This document shows, piece by piece, positions 27,764 to 36,939 of a stretch of DNA of 64,000 bases. The translations under genes and the position numbers were made by a program. Below the pieces are notes generated by a model that was given only the letters and a program-made list of their open reading frames with translations, searched no databases and was not told where the DNA came from. The number at the start of each line of letters is the position of its first letter. The first letter of the stretch is position 1. The stretch covers positions 1,426,001-1,490,000 of the forward strand of contig NZ_CP022753.1 of the NCBI RefSeq assembly GCF_002263495.1, in the 5' to 3' direction. The DNA is from Nocardiopsis gilva YIM 90087. Its GTDB lineage: Bacteria; Actinomycetota; Actinomycetes; Streptosporangiales; Streptosporangiaceae.

Positions 27764-30160
27764 GTGAGGACTTGGTCGGCCGGGGCGTTGAGGAACCCGC
27801 GCTCTCACTTCGGCAGGCAACTGAAACGACAACTGACCATGGCGCTGCTGGTTCTGGCCTTTGTGCTGGTGCCAATCGGCAGCGTCCAGGCCGCCCCGGT
27901 CTGCGAGGGGGAACCTGCCCCCCAGCCGGAGGCGGCGGGCAGCGGCGCGGACGGACTCCTGGTCCCGCCGCAGTCCCAGTCATCCATCGTTGGATCACCT
28001 GACGGCCTGCCACCGGACGCGAGCCTGTACGGGCAGTACGGGACGGCCGGGCAGCAGTGGCACGTGATCCGCGAGTCCTGCGTCGACAAGATGGGCTCGG
28101 CGGCGGTCGCGACGCTGACCACGACGACGTGGGAGCTGTCCAAGACCATCAACCAGTCGACGATCACCGTCTACCAGGCGGCGACGTCGGACGGGTTGCT
28201 CTCGAACTTCAACGACATGGTCGAGGGCGTCATCATCCAGCTTCGCGAAGGCGTGTGGCGCCCCCTCCTGCCCACGATCACCATCCTCGGAGCCGTGTGG
28301 CTCGGCTGGTACGGCCTGATCCGTAAACGCCTGACCCTCACCGTCGAGAGCGCGGTGTGGATGGTGCTGGCGACGGCCATAGGTATTTGGATCATGGTGA
28401 ACCCGGGCCAGATTCTCACCATGGCGAGTAGCGTGGTGAACTCCGGTACCCAGCTGGTGAACACGGCGGTGTCGAAGGTTTCGGTCCCAGGTGCCACGAC
28501 CGCGTGTCCTGCTGGTGCGACGCCGGTGGAGAAAGCCGAATGGGAATCCGACAGTGACTTCGCCGTTCGACGTAATGCCGACATGCTGTGGAGCAGCCTG
28601 GTATGCCAGCCGTGGATTGCGGGGGTGTTCGGCTCTGGCAACGACACAGCCGAGAGCGCTTCTGCGTTCTACGCGGTGGATCTCCTCGAGGCGCAGGGCA
28701 TCAGCCGTATTGAGCAGAAGCAGCTCGCCGATGGTGAGGTCGAGCCCGAGGAGCTGGTCGCCCAGAAACAGGAGAAGTACGAAGACATCGCCAAGGGCAT
28801 CGAATCCTCGTACCCGGGCGTCTACCCGCTTTTCGAAGGAGACCAGCAGGGGAGTCGGCTAGGCGTAGCCGCGTTGGCGCTGTTCGCCTCGGTGTTCGCG
28901 GGAGGGCTTATTCTCGCGGCGTCGGTTGCCTTGATCGTGTTGAAGATCGGGTTTCTATTGCTCCTCCTGCTCTCACCCATCTTCCTCCTCATCGGCATCC
29001 ATCCGGGATACGGGCGAACCGTGCTGCTGCGATGGTTCGAGATGATGTTGGGACTGCTGCTCAAGCAGGTCTTCATGGTCCTGCTGATCGCCCTCCTGGT
29101 CATGTGCTACGGACTGGTCATGGCGATGAGTATCGGGTGGGGCCTGCAGGTCATCCTGCTCTCCCTCTTCACCGTGGCGCTGTTCATCTACCGCAAGCCG
29201 TTCGCGCACCTGTTTGCCTCGGTGAACGCCAACACCTTCACCTCGCGCATGGTCAGCGACGCCGTGGGCAGCAGTGCACTGAGCAAGAGCGCGAACGTCC
29301 TGCCGCCGGTCGCCTACATGCGAGGGCAGAAGTGGGGACTTAAGCGCGCGCCGCAGATCGCAGCCGCGGCGAGTGCCGTGCCTGCGGGGGCCGCGAACTC
29401 TGGCGGACCGGATACGGCGGCGGAGAGCGTGCGTGGAACGGGCGCGGGCGAGCCCGCCGAGGGCGAAGGAGCCGCTGTTCGTGCGGACACCGGTCGAGCC
29501 CGTGGAACCGCTGGTTATGGCCGCGCGCGCGGAAAGTCGGCTCCGCCACCCCTGCATCTGGCCAACAGCGCGGGCGATAGCGATGCGGGGCGTTCCCAGC
29601 AGGGAGCACCTACCCAGCGCAGCTCCTCCCAGGCGCCACGGCTCCATGAGGCGGCATCCGGTGGGCTGGGGGCGTCGGCGGGAGCGTCGCATAGCGGAGG
29701 CCGTACCGGCCCCATTCCACCCCGTCCTTCCGGTGGATACACGGGAACTGGCGACACGGGTTGGGCATCGGTGTTCGGCACCGACTCCGGCAGCGGTCAA
29801 CGTGCCGCCAGTGCCGGTGACGACGATCGACCACCTGCGGGCAGCACGGAACGGTCAGCACCCAGCACCGGACAGGGCATCTTCCGAGGGCGAACGGCCA
29901 CGCCGCCGCAGGGAAATGCGTCGTCGAGGGGCTCCCGGTGGGGCGGGCCGAACACCCGCAAGGACAAGCCGGCGCCCCCACCGCGGCCCCCGCGCCCAGC
30001 GCCCGGCGCGCGCCGCGAGGAGGGCGGCAACTGGCTCACGGGCTCGGGCAAGAAGGACAGTGATGCTCCGACAAGCCCCTTCTGGGCCGGTTCGGCAGCC
30101 CAGCGCCAGCGCGAGAACAAACGCGACATCCCCTTCTGGCTCCGGGACGAGGACAGCTGA
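27764..30160 (+). CDS. VirB6/TrbL/TcpH-like polytopic conjugation protein
   Basis: The protein has 798 residues from the GTG at 27764, preceded by AGGAG and only 2 bp after the VirB4 stop. A signal-like helix lies at about residues 24-45 (LTMALLVLAFVLVPIGSVQA). Further transmembrane helices include WRPLLPTITILGAVWLGWYG, FLLLLLLSPIFLLIGIHPGY and LKQVFMVLLIALLVMCYGLV. The last 260 residues are Gly/Ser/Arg/Pro-rich, probably disordered and cytoplasmic. This layout fits the inner-membrane pore component. Its stop overlaps an ATG (TGATG) that opens a tiny reading frame. Confidence 0.8.
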   Translation: MRTWSAGALRNPRSHFGRQLKRQLTMALLVLAFVLVPIGSVQAAPVCEGEPAPQPEAAGSGADGLLVPPQSQSSIVGSPDGLPPDASLYGQYGTAGQQWHVIRESCVDKMGSAAVATLTTTTWELSKTINQSTITVYQAATSDGLLSNFNDMVEGVIIQLREGVWRPLLPTITILGAVWLGWYGLIRKRLTLTVESAVWMVLATAIGIWIMVNPGQILTMASSVVNSGTQLVNTAVSKVSVPGATTACPAGATPVEKAEWESDSDFAVRRNADMLWSSLVCQPWIAGVFGSGNDTAESASAFYAVDLLEAQGISRIEQKQLADGEVEPEELVAQKQEKYEDIAKGIESSYPGVYPLFEGDQQGSRLGVAALALFASVFAGGLILAASVALIVLKIGFLLLLLLSPIFLLIGIHPGYGRTVLLRWFEMMLGLLLKQVFMVLLIALLVMCYGLVMAMSIGWGLQVILLSLFTVALFIYRKPFAHLFASVNANTFTSRMVSDAVGSSALSKSANVLPPVAYMRGQKWGLKRAPQIAAAASAVPAGAANSGGPDTAAESVRGTGAGEPAEGEGAAVRADTGRARGTAGYGRARGKSAPPPLHLANSAGDSDAGRSQQGAPTQRSSSQAPRLHEAASGGLGASAGASHSGGRTGPIPPRPSGGYTGTGDTGWASVFGTDSGSGQRAASAGDDDRPPAGSTERSAPSTGQGIFRGRTATPPQGNASSRGSRWGGPNTRKDKPAPPPRPPRPAPGARREEGGNWLTGSGKKDSDAPTSPFWAGSAAQRQRENKRDIPFWLRDEDS

Positions 30161-30225
30161 TGCCGAAGAAGCGCACCACAAGTAGCCGACGCCTCCCGAT
30201 TCGACACAGACCGAGCGCCAGATAG
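30160..30225 (+). CDS. Possible 21-residue basic peptide coupled to the VirB6-like gene
   Basis: The stop codon of the preceding gene overlaps ATG in the form TGATG, and this frame encodes MPKKRTTSSRRLPIRHRPSA plus one residue before TAG. It is strongly basic. The overlap favours reinitiation, but such short frames often arise by chance. The next gene starts 12 bp after its stop. Confidence 0.25.
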   Translation: MPKKRTTSSRRLPIRHRPSAR

Positions 30226-30237
30226 GAAGCCCTCGAC

Positions 30238-30903
30238 ATGCCCAAGCCCCTCACCGAAGGTCAGCAGCGCCTGTTCTTCGGGGCGCTCGTCGTCGTGCTG
30301 GTCGCATTCGGCATCTATTTGAGCCTGGGCGGCTTCAGTGACGGCGGAAACGGCCGGGAGGAACCCACGGGACGGGATCAGGCGCGGGGAGAGTCGGGGC
30401 CCACTGGTCAGGGGGCCGACATTCCCGCCACCGTTCCGCCCAGTCCCATCCCGACGACCGCCACCAAGGACATGCAGGTGCTGGAGTGGCTTCCGCTGTC
30501 CGAGGACGAGGTGAAGGCTGCCGCCGCGACTGCCCAGGGGTTCGCGGCGGCCTACGGCACGATCGACTACTCGAAGTCTCCTGAGGAGTACTACAAGTCG
30601 ATGCAGGAGCTGGCGACCAAGAACTACGCGAAGACGCTCGCAAAGAGTTCCGGGGCAACGAGCCTGTGGGAGGAGATGGCCGAGAAGAAGGCCGTCGCCG
30701 AGGGACGGGCTGATGTGAAGCTGCTCCAGAGCATCGACAAGGATTCCGTCGTGTTCGTGGTCAAGGTCCAGTCGATCACCGAGGACAAGGACGGATTCAA
30801 GGAGGACCTGGGTGACTTCGCCGTCACGGTGGTGAAGAAGGGCGGCGAGTGGCAGGTGTTCGATTTCCAACCCGCTGATGCCGGGAATCGCGGAGACGGT
30901 TGA
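30238..30903 (+). CDS. Single-TM conjugation-module protein, function unknown
   Basis: In this 221-residue protein, residues 1-10 are cytoplasmic, one helix spans about 11-31 (LFFGALVVVLVAFGIYLSLG), a Pro/Thr-rich stalk runs to about 75, and an alpha+beta external domain follows (SEDEVKAAAATAQGFAAAYG, then GDFAVTVVKKGGEWQVFDFQ). The fold pattern resembles NTF2-like VirB8/TcpC halves, so it may be a second channel scaffold protein. No catalytic motif is seen. Confidence 0.65.
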   Translation: MPKPLTEGQQRLFFGALVVVLVAFGIYLSLGGFSDGGNGREEPTGRDQARGESGPTGQGADIPATVPPSPIPTTATKDMQVLEWLPLSEDEVKAAAATAQGFAAAYGTIDYSKSPEEYYKSMQELATKNYAKTLAKSSGATSLWEEMAEKKAVAEGRADVKLLQSIDKDSVVFVVKVQSITEDKDGFKEDLGDFAVTVVKKGGEWQVFDFQPADAGNRGDG

Positions 30904-30975
30904 TGCCTCGGTTCCCCCACCGTTAGTTCGCCGACTTTCCCCCCTTCGCAGGTACTCGTCTGAGGCAGGTGCCGA

Positions 30976-32145
30976 GTGATCTCCCTCTTCACAACCCCCA
31001 TCCCCGACGATCGAGGCTCCGCCATCACTCGCCTCGCCGTGGGCGTTGGTCTAATGGTGGCCGGAACCCTCGCAGCCGCGGTCATCGTTGTCCCCGTGGC
31101 TACGTTCAACGCCGGGTTGGGCAGCCTGGTAGGCGGCCTGAAGTGCACCCCGGGTCAGGACGCCGACCAGGCCGCGATGAGCAGCTATGCAGAAGATTCC
31201 ATCCCGGAGAACTACCTCGAGACCTACAAGAAAGTGGGCAAGGACAAGGGGATCCCCTGGAATGTCCTCGCGGGAATCGGTCAGGTGGAGAGCAAGCACG
31301 GCCGTTGGGATGGGCCGGGTATCACCGAGGGGCATAATGACTGGGGTGCGGCCGGGCCGATGCAGTTCGGTGCCAAGGACGGCTCGGCAGCGGGTAACAG
31401 CTGGGGTGGCAAGCCGATCATGCCCGTCGAGGACCGGCCTGACAAAGGGTACGGCCAAGACGGTAATGACGACGGAGTCGTCAACGTCTATGACCCTGCC
31501 GATGCCATCCCGGCGGCGGCCGACTACCTGATCGCTCACGGTGCCAAGAACGACCTGCGTAAAGCGATCTTCGGTTACAACCACGCCTGGTGGTACGTGG
31601 ACGACGTCATGGAGTGGGCGGAGAAGTACGCGGACGGCGGTTTTGACGTCAGCTCCGCCATCGATGTGGCCGTCAACTGTGAAATGACCGCGGATGGTGC
31701 CCCCATCGGGCAGGCACCCGACAAATACTCCCAGGCCGTAGTCGACTGGGCGATGGCACAACGCGGGAAGCCCTACCTCTACGGTGGCACTGGCCCCAAC
31801 GCATTCGACTGCTCCGGCCTGCTGCTCAAGGCGTACGAGAGCATCGGTGTCTCGATTCCTCGGATCTCCCAGGATCAGTGGAAGTTCGGCCCCAAGATCA
31901 AGAAGGGCGAGGAGCAGCCAGGGGACTTCGTGTTCTTCGATGTCTCGCGCTCAAACGAGCCTCCGGGGCCAGGGCATGTCGGCATGGTGATCGGCGATGG
32001 GCTGATGGTTGAGGCCAGGTGCACCAACTGTGGCCCGATCGCCACCCGGCCGTACGATGCCCCTGGCAGGGCGCCGATCCTGGGCTTCACCAGGCCGCTG
32101 GAGCACCCCGACGTGAAGGCGCAGTTGGCGGCCCAGGGTAAGTAG
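30976..32145 (+). CDS. Bifunctional lytic transglycosylase - NlpC/P60 peptidoglycan hydrolase
   Basis: This 389-residue protein starts at GTG 30976. An N-terminal anchor (about 20-42) is followed by a transglycosylase domain (about 70-215) with the catalytic Glu in AGIGQVESKHG (E105). The NlpC/P60 domain (about 245-375) has the catalytic pair C279 (AFDCSGLLLKAYES) and H334 (GPGHVGMVIGDG). This is the domain pair of TcpG/VirB1-like wall hydrolases that open peptidoglycan for a conjugation channel. The frame is intact. Confidence 0.9.
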   Translation: MISLFTTPIPDDRGSAITRLAVGVGLMVAGTLAAAVIVVPVATFNAGLGSLVGGLKCTPGQDADQAAMSSYAEDSIPENYLETYKKVGKDKGIPWNVLAGIGQVESKHGRWDGPGITEGHNDWGAAGPMQFGAKDGSAAGNSWGGKPIMPVEDRPDKGYGQDGNDDGVVNVYDPADAIPAAADYLIAHGAKNDLRKAIFGYNHAWWYVDDVMEWAEKYADGGFDVSSAIDVAVNCEMTADGAPIGQAPDKYSQAVVDWAMAQRGKPYLYGGTGPNAFDCSGLLLKAYESIGVSIPRISQDQWKFGPKIKKGEEQPGDFVFFDVSRSNEPPGPGHVGMVIGDGLMVEARCTNCGPIATRPYDAPGRAPILGFTRPLEHPDVKAQLAAQGK

Positions 32146-32185
32146 ACGCCCAACGCGGCACCTTCCCCGACCATGAGGATCGAAT

Positions 32186-32977
32186 ATGCCTGAAAGAGAC
32201 GATACCCCGCAGAAGAAAGTGGGCCTGCACGGGTGGCGAGCATTTCTTGTCGTCTTCGCCTCGGGTACGTTGGCCGCCTTTCTTGTCGTCGGGATGGTCG
32301 TTGGGGTCGTGAAGTCGATCTTCAGTCTGGGTTCTGATGTCGCTGACTCGGCCACAAACCAGGGCGGTGGAGTCGCCGCCGGGGCGACCGGGGCGCCGCA
32401 CACCTCCCTTGAACCTGGGAAACTGAACCTCTGCAAGACAAGCATCCCGTCAATTTCACGTCTGAACGCTAGTCGTGTGGATTCACGACAAGGGTATGTG
32501 GACTCGGCTCAGGAAGACGGGTATAGCAGCGATGACATCAGGACCGTTTCTGATGACTGCGACTGGAAACTCGTCCCCGAGTACAATTCCGTCTACCCGT
32601 GGGACTTCGACTTTTCCTACGAAGCAACCATCACCTCTCCGGGTAAGGAGACGCCCGTCGAGATCGCTTCCCACCAGTTCGAAGACCGCGCGAAGGGGCT
32701 GGAGTCCGGCGTCGCATCGGTTGAGGACGAGGGAGAGGGCGCATTTTCTGAGTTCACCGATCGTTCGTACTTCGTCTATGGAGCGTCCGGCAGCGATAGC
32801 GACAAGACGACGTACGTCCTCCTTGCTCAAGTCAAGTCTGTCGTGTACGAAGTCCGGATGGATGCGACGTCCGACGACTCGACGTCTTCCCTCGTTCCGA
32901 AGAGCGCCTTCGAGAGTGAAGTCAAGAAGCTGGCTTCCCGGATGGAAGTCGATCTAGGAATCTGGGTTCCCGAGTAA
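32186..32977 (+). CDS. Membrane-anchored protein of the secretion module, unknown function
   Basis: In this 263-residue protein, one transmembrane helix (about residues 20-45, FLVVFASGTLAAFLVVGMVV) precedes an extracellular acidic domain with two cysteines (LNLCKTS, SDDCDW). I recognise no family. It follows the NlpC gene by 40 bp and precedes the next gene by 17 bp, so it is probably a surface-exposed part of the same machinery. Codon use is less GC-rich than in the VirB4 gene. Confidence 0.65.
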   Translation: MPERDDTPQKKVGLHGWRAFLVVFASGTLAAFLVVGMVVGVVKSIFSLGSDVADSATNQGGGVAAGATGAPHTSLEPGKLNLCKTSIPSISRLNASRVDSRQGYVDSAQEDGYSSDDIRTVSDDCDWKLVPEYNSVYPWDFDFSYEATITSPGKETPVEIASHQFEDRAKGLESGVASVEDEGEGAFSEFTDRSYFVYGASGSDSDKTTYVLLAQVKSVVYEVRMDATSDDSTSSLVPKSAFESEVKKLASRMEVDLGIWVPE

Positions 32978-32994
32978 AAGAAGGAGTGCTCATA

Positions 32995-33489
32995 GTGGGA
33001 TTGGACCATCCGGTTGCTGTTGAAACATTCCCCGACGGGGCCAGGCGCATTATTGCCGCCGTGTACTGGAGGCATCGACTCGGTGGAGAGGCCCACTGCC
33101 TCGGTCGAGTCTTTTTCTCTCCCGGAGGAAGGGTGCCGGTCGTAGAGCTTTCTGCACTGAGAACTAGCCCGTTTGAATATCAGTTGGGAAGTGACTACTC
33201 GTCAGCCGCCAGTCGGCTCATCGATATCTTGGCGGAGATCGGGGAAGTGATACCCGATGATGCGGTGTGGATTGAGCATTACGGCCGCTTCTCGTCTTAT
33301 GGCTTTCCTGATGATGAGGGGTACATCCTCATCCCCTTGCACCGAGGTGTCGACGGTGTCTCGGATGATATCCGGGAGCACCGCGAGCTTCCGCCACAGG
33401 AAGCCATCGAGATCCTGGAAGGCCTTCCGACGTCGACGGTGGAGGAAGACGTCGTCAAGGTGGGCCTTGAGGGAATTAAATACTGGTGA
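32995..33489 (+). CDS. Hypothetical protein translationally coupled to the FolD-like gene
   Basis: I place the start at GTG 32995 because AAGGAG (32981-32986) is 8 bases upstream; the GTG at 32986 overlaps that site. This gives 164 residues, soluble, alpha+beta, with no motif I recognise. Its stop overlaps the start of the FolD-like gene (GTGA), so the two products are probably made together and may interact. Base composition is lower in GC than the conjugation core. Confidence 0.65.
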   Translation: MGLDHPVAVETFPDGARRIIAAVYWRHRLGGEAHCLGRVFFSPGGRVPVVELSALRTSPFEYQLGSDYSSAASRLIDILAEIGEVIPDDAVWIEHYGRFSSYGFPDDEGYILIPLHRGVDGVSDDIREHRELPPQEAIEILEGLPTSTVEEDVVKVGLEGIKYW

Positions 33490-34808
33490 ACAGAGAGATA
33501 TCTGGGCGGTCCATCCTTCGCCATGTGCGAAGTGAATATATGGGGTACCGGAAAGACATCGTAAGAAGCGGAAAGATTGTTGAAATAATTCGCTTCGAAA
33601 GTGATTCAGGTGTACCTGATGTTCGCCGAAGGTTGGAGGCGGCCAGGGTTTCCGCTGAGCAGAAATCGAAAAATCTATCGTCTATCGGTTTCGGCGTTCG
33701 AGAAGAAATCCTTGATTATGATTCTCCCATCAATGATCTATTGGAAAGGGTGGACGTAGCAAATTCGAGTCCAGAGGTAACTGGTATCATTGTGCAGATG
33801 CCTGTTCGGCATCCGCTGGGGCGTGCGATTTCTGAAATTTCCCCGGACAAGGATATCGATGCGTTGACGGGCGAGAGATCGCCGTACCGTTCCTGTGCCA
33901 CTGCTGACGGCATCGTCCGAGTAGCGGATCCATTCCTGGATGATTCGTCTGTCACGGCTGTGGTCGGCGGAAGGGGATTCGTTGGGCAGGGAGTCGTCGG
34001 TCTCCTCCGTGACCGAGGGATTGAACCGATAGTCCTGGACATCGGTGATGACCTGGGTGTCGTACGGCAGGCTGACGTCGTGATCTCCGCTACCGGAAGC
34101 CCAGGGACACTGGGGCGAGAGCATCTGCACTCGGGCCACCGTCTCGTCATCGACTCCGGGTTCGTCCCGCAGGAAGACGGGGCCATATCGGGGGACGTTC
34201 GTAAGGATGCTGCCTTCCTTCCGGAGGTCATCACTCCGGTTCCTGGAGGGGTCGGGCCGGTAGAGATGGCTGTGCTGATGGAAAGAGCCGTTCAGAAGGA
34301 AGTTGATCCATCGATTCCATCATGGAAAGTTTCGATGGATGTAGTACGTGATAGGTACCAGGAGCATTCCCCCCGCGATCCGGGACAACAGGACCTCATG
34401 CACCACACATTCGTCGTCCCTGGCCAGGGGTATCCAAATCTCCCTGAGTATTCCCGCCACCCGCCTGAAGCAGCATCAGCGGATCTCGGCGCGAGCGTTG
34501 GTCACCCAGCGTCGGAGGTGACAGACCGAACGGTCGCGTCCGAGAGTCCGTATGCTTCGGGTGGAGAGCCTGGAAAATCAGGTGCGACGGTCGCAACCCC
34601 TGGGTCCGCGGAAGGACGAGAATCGCGTGAACGGGCAGCACGGAGTCACCGACTCGCGGAGAGGTTGCGTCAGTTCGCGCAGGAGCGCCGCGAACAGCCT
34701 GAACAGAGGGAAGCCTCCCGCGCAGATGCGTCCGAGGAACGCCTTCGGTCGAGGAACGATACTGAGCGACTACAGGCACGTGGACCGGACGGCCCGACCT
34801 TGGCTTAG
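33486..34808 (+). CDS. FolD-like (methylene-THF dehydrogenase/cyclohydrolase fold) protein in a conjugation cluster
   Basis: This is a 440-residue protein. Residues 1-290 match FolD in order: GIIVQMPVRHP, ISPDKDIDALTG, CATADGIV, a Rossmann segment VTAVVGGRGFVGQGVVGLL, ADVVISATGSPGTL, VIDSGFV, and TPVPGGVGPVEMAVLM (T250). The catalytic Lys appears kept (K60 in SAEQKSKNL), but the partner Tyr of the YxxxK motif is S56. Residues 300-440 are a disordered, charged tail absent from metabolic FolD. I infer a diverged enzyme or nucleotide sensor working with the secretion module rather than housekeeping folate chemistry. Confidence 0.8.
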   Translation: MNREISGRSILRHVRSEYMGYRKDIVRSGKIVEIIRFESDSGVPDVRRRLEAARVSAEQKSKNLSSIGFGVREEILDYDSPINDLLERVDVANSSPEVTGIIVQMPVRHPLGRAISEISPDKDIDALTGERSPYRSCATADGIVRVADPFLDDSSVTAVVGGRGFVGQGVVGLLRDRGIEPIVLDIGDDLGVVRQADVVISATGSPGTLGREHLHSGHRLVIDSGFVPQEDGAISGDVRKDAAFLPEVITPVPGGVGPVEMAVLMERAVQKEVDPSIPSWKVSMDVVRDRYQEHSPRDPGQQDLMHHTFVVPGQGYPNLPEYSRHPPEAASADLGASVGHPASEVTDRTVASESPYASGGEPGKSGATVATPGSAEGRESRERAARSHRLAERLRQFAQERREQPEQREASRADASEERLRSRNDTERLQARGPDGPTLA

Positions 34809-34948
34809 ACAGTGATCATGTCGCTGAATCCCAGCCTTTCGATGATGTAATGGCCCTCGCTGCCGGAGCAAGTGAACCCGTCGGCCGTACCTGATCTGTA
34901 TTTCTTCGAGATTGACATGTCGGGTTATATTCGGTCACGCTGTCCGGC

Positions 34949-35533
34949 GTGAATGCTGAGAGTGTGGCGGTTCTCCGAGCGGAGTTGGCAAGACTCGCTG
35001 ATCGAGTCGAAGGGCTTGAAGCCATTCAGGATCAAGTTGAGGCACTGGCCGACCAGCTGTCGGAGGACTCTCACACGAGGCCGCCGCACCGTGCGGAGAA
35101 GGACGCGGTGGCGTGGCAGGATCTGGACTCGGACGCAGCAAGGTGCGTGTTCAACGAGCTGCGGGAGTGGATGACGTCGGTGCTTGTGCACCATCCGCGG
35201 GTAGGGGAAGCGCTGCGCCCCTGTTGGTACCGGCATCCCGCTGTCGTTCAGGTCCTTCTCGACACCTACGCCGGTTGGAACCGTGCTTACCGCAGCCCTG
35301 GTCGGTCCGACTCTGTGCTGTGGGCGCTCGACTGGTCGCAGCGCCATCTTCCTCACCTGGAACAGTTCCTCGCACGAGACCTCGCGCAGTGCACCCAGGT
35401 ACGCCATGACCCTGACCATGTCCCCATGCCCCGGATGGATGAGTCGGACGTTGAGTCATACATCGCATGGTGGACCCGCGATCGCACTCGCGTATCCGAA
35501 CCCTCCGGTCAGTGGCTAGAGGAAGCGCCATAG
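34949..35533 (+). CDS. DUF4913 domain protein
   Basis: This is a 194-residue protein from the GTG at 34949. Residues 1-40 form a coiled coil (VLRAELARLADRVEGLEAIQ). Residues 55-140 fit DUF4913 with its Trp-rich spacing (VFNELREWMTSVLVHHPRVG, CWYRHPAVVQVLLDTYAGWN). DUF4913 proteins are typical of actinobacterial conjugative and integrative elements; function unknown. A 140-bp gap upstream may carry an internal promoter. Confidence 0.75.
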   Translation: MNAESVAVLRAELARLADRVEGLEAIQDQVEALADQLSEDSHTRPPHRAEKDAVAWQDLDSDAARCVFNELREWMTSVLVHHPRVGEALRPCWYRHPAVVQVLLDTYAGWNRAYRSPGRSDSVLWALDWSQRHLPHLEQFLARDLAQCTQVRHDPDHVPMPRMDESDVESYIAWWTRDRTRVSEPSGQWLEEAP

Positions 35534-35614
35534 CTCACGCTCTCGGTAGCAGCAGAAGCGGTAGAGCGATGGGGTCCGTTGCCGGACGGAAACACAAGGA
35601 GCGTGGAAAAGCGG

Positions 35615-36919
35615 ATGTTCTGCGACAGCTGCGGAACCCGGTTGGAATCCAGATCCACTTCCTGTCAGCGCTGTTCGACTCAGCTGGTTTCTCCGGCACC
35701 GACCGAACGCCTACGGGCACGACAGGTCCAGGCGGCGACACGAATCCAGAAGCTGAGCGGAGGGGTACGGCGGTCGGTGAGCGCAGTGGCCGGCCGTAAC
35801 CTCCGAGGCAATGCCGCAGGACTCATCGCGGCGTGGTTCAATCTTCCGTTCGCGCTGTTCCTCGCAGCGGTCGGCGCTATCGCGGGCGGGCTCATTGGGG
35901 TGGTGTCAGGAACGATCGCCGGCCCCGGCATGTCGACCCGGATGACGGTGCTGCTGAACGTGCTGCTCCCCTTCCCCGTCAATGTCGAGGACCTTCTCCC
36001 CACGGCCGCCTTCCAGATCGGCGGGGTGATCGGTGGAATACTCGGTTTCCTCAATGGTGCCTGGGTCATGGTGTGGCTGGTGTACTCGGACTTCTGGCGC
36101 CTTCTCTACGAAGGAGACCCGTCCTGGCCGCTCGCGGCGGTGGCGGGTCAGGTGATAACAGCACTCTTCGTCGCCGTTCTCTACACCTTCTATTCGATGA
36201 CCTGTGAGGGGTGGCGACTGCGCATTACCGGGGCGCGGCGACCGAGTCGCCGTGAGGCGCAATGGCTGATCCCGCTCATGGCGGAGGCGGCCCGCCGACT
36301 CGGCTCCCCTGGCGTGCCGGTTCTGCTGATTGACGACAGCCGTGAGCCGAACGCCACCACCTGGACCCGGCACATCGTCGTCAACCAGGGCCTGATCGAC
36401 TTCCTTCGTTACGACGAGGAAGCAATGGCGGGCATCCTCGCCCACGAGATCGTCCACTGGAAGAACGGCGACGCAGTCGTGATGGCCTGGGGTAAAGGCC
36501 TCGCCTTGCCCCTATACGTCGTCTACGAGATAGCGGTCAAGGTCCAGCAGGCTGCGCGCTGGGGTGTGCTGCGTTTTCTGGTCTGGGCCGTGCTCTGGAG
36601 TGTGTACGTCACGGTCGACAAGATCGTCATGCCACTGCACGCCGCCGAGTGGCGTCGCTGCGAGTACCGCGCCGACGCGGAGGCGAAGGCGGCTGGATAC
36701 GGCGATGGCCTCTATCGGGCTCTGGCCTGGCTGCGTCAGGGATTCGATGGCGCCCGGTCAGGGTGGGATGCCTCGATTCTCGCCACCCATCCGCCCACCG
36801 AACTGCGCCTGGAAGCGCTGGAGAGTCCCCACGGCCACTACCCGATAGCGGGCACACCGTCGATGGTTCGACGGACACCGCAGGCAACCATGGTCCGAAC
36901 CGGACCGGACAAGGACTAG
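35615..36919 (+). CDS. Zinc-ribbon, membrane-embedded M48 family metalloprotease
   Basis: From the ATG at 35615 the protein has 434 residues and opens directly with a zinc ribbon (FCDSCG and CQRC). GTG 35603 and TTG 35579 are in-frame alternatives. Several transmembrane helices (about 70-200) precede the M48 active site AHEIVHWKNGD (H277, E278, H281). The third zinc ligand is probably E350 in RCEYRADAEAKAAGYG. The layout is HtpX/Ste24-like. Its place 20 bp before the coupling-protein gene suggests processing or quality control of channel proteins. Confidence 0.85.
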   Translation: MFCDSCGTRLESRSTSCQRCSTQLVSPAPTERLRARQVQAATRIQKLSGGVRRSVSAVAGRNLRGNAAGLIAAWFNLPFALFLAAVGAIAGGLIGVVSGTIAGPGMSTRMTVLLNVLLPFPVNVEDLLPTAAFQIGGVIGGILGFLNGAWVMVWLVYSDFWRLLYEGDPSWPLAAVAGQVITALFVAVLYTFYSMTCEGWRLRITGARRPSRREAQWLIPLMAEAARRLGSPGVPVLLIDDSREPNATTWTRHIVVNQGLIDFLRYDEEAMAGILAHEIVHWKNGDAVVMAWGKGLALPLYVVYEIAVKVQQAARWGVLRFLVWAVLWSVYVTVDKIVMPLHAAEWRRCEYRADAEAKAAGYGDGLYRALAWLRQGFDGARSGWDASILATHPPTELRLEALESPHGHYPIAGTPSMVRRTPQATMVRTGPDKD

Positions 36920-36939
36920 GAAGCGCGGCGAGACGACCG

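Noticed and set aside
34912-34931. TTGACA followed by TATATT as a promoter of the DUF4913 gene
   Set aside because: The spacing is only 8 bases, far from the 16-18 needed for a standard sigma-70-type promoter.
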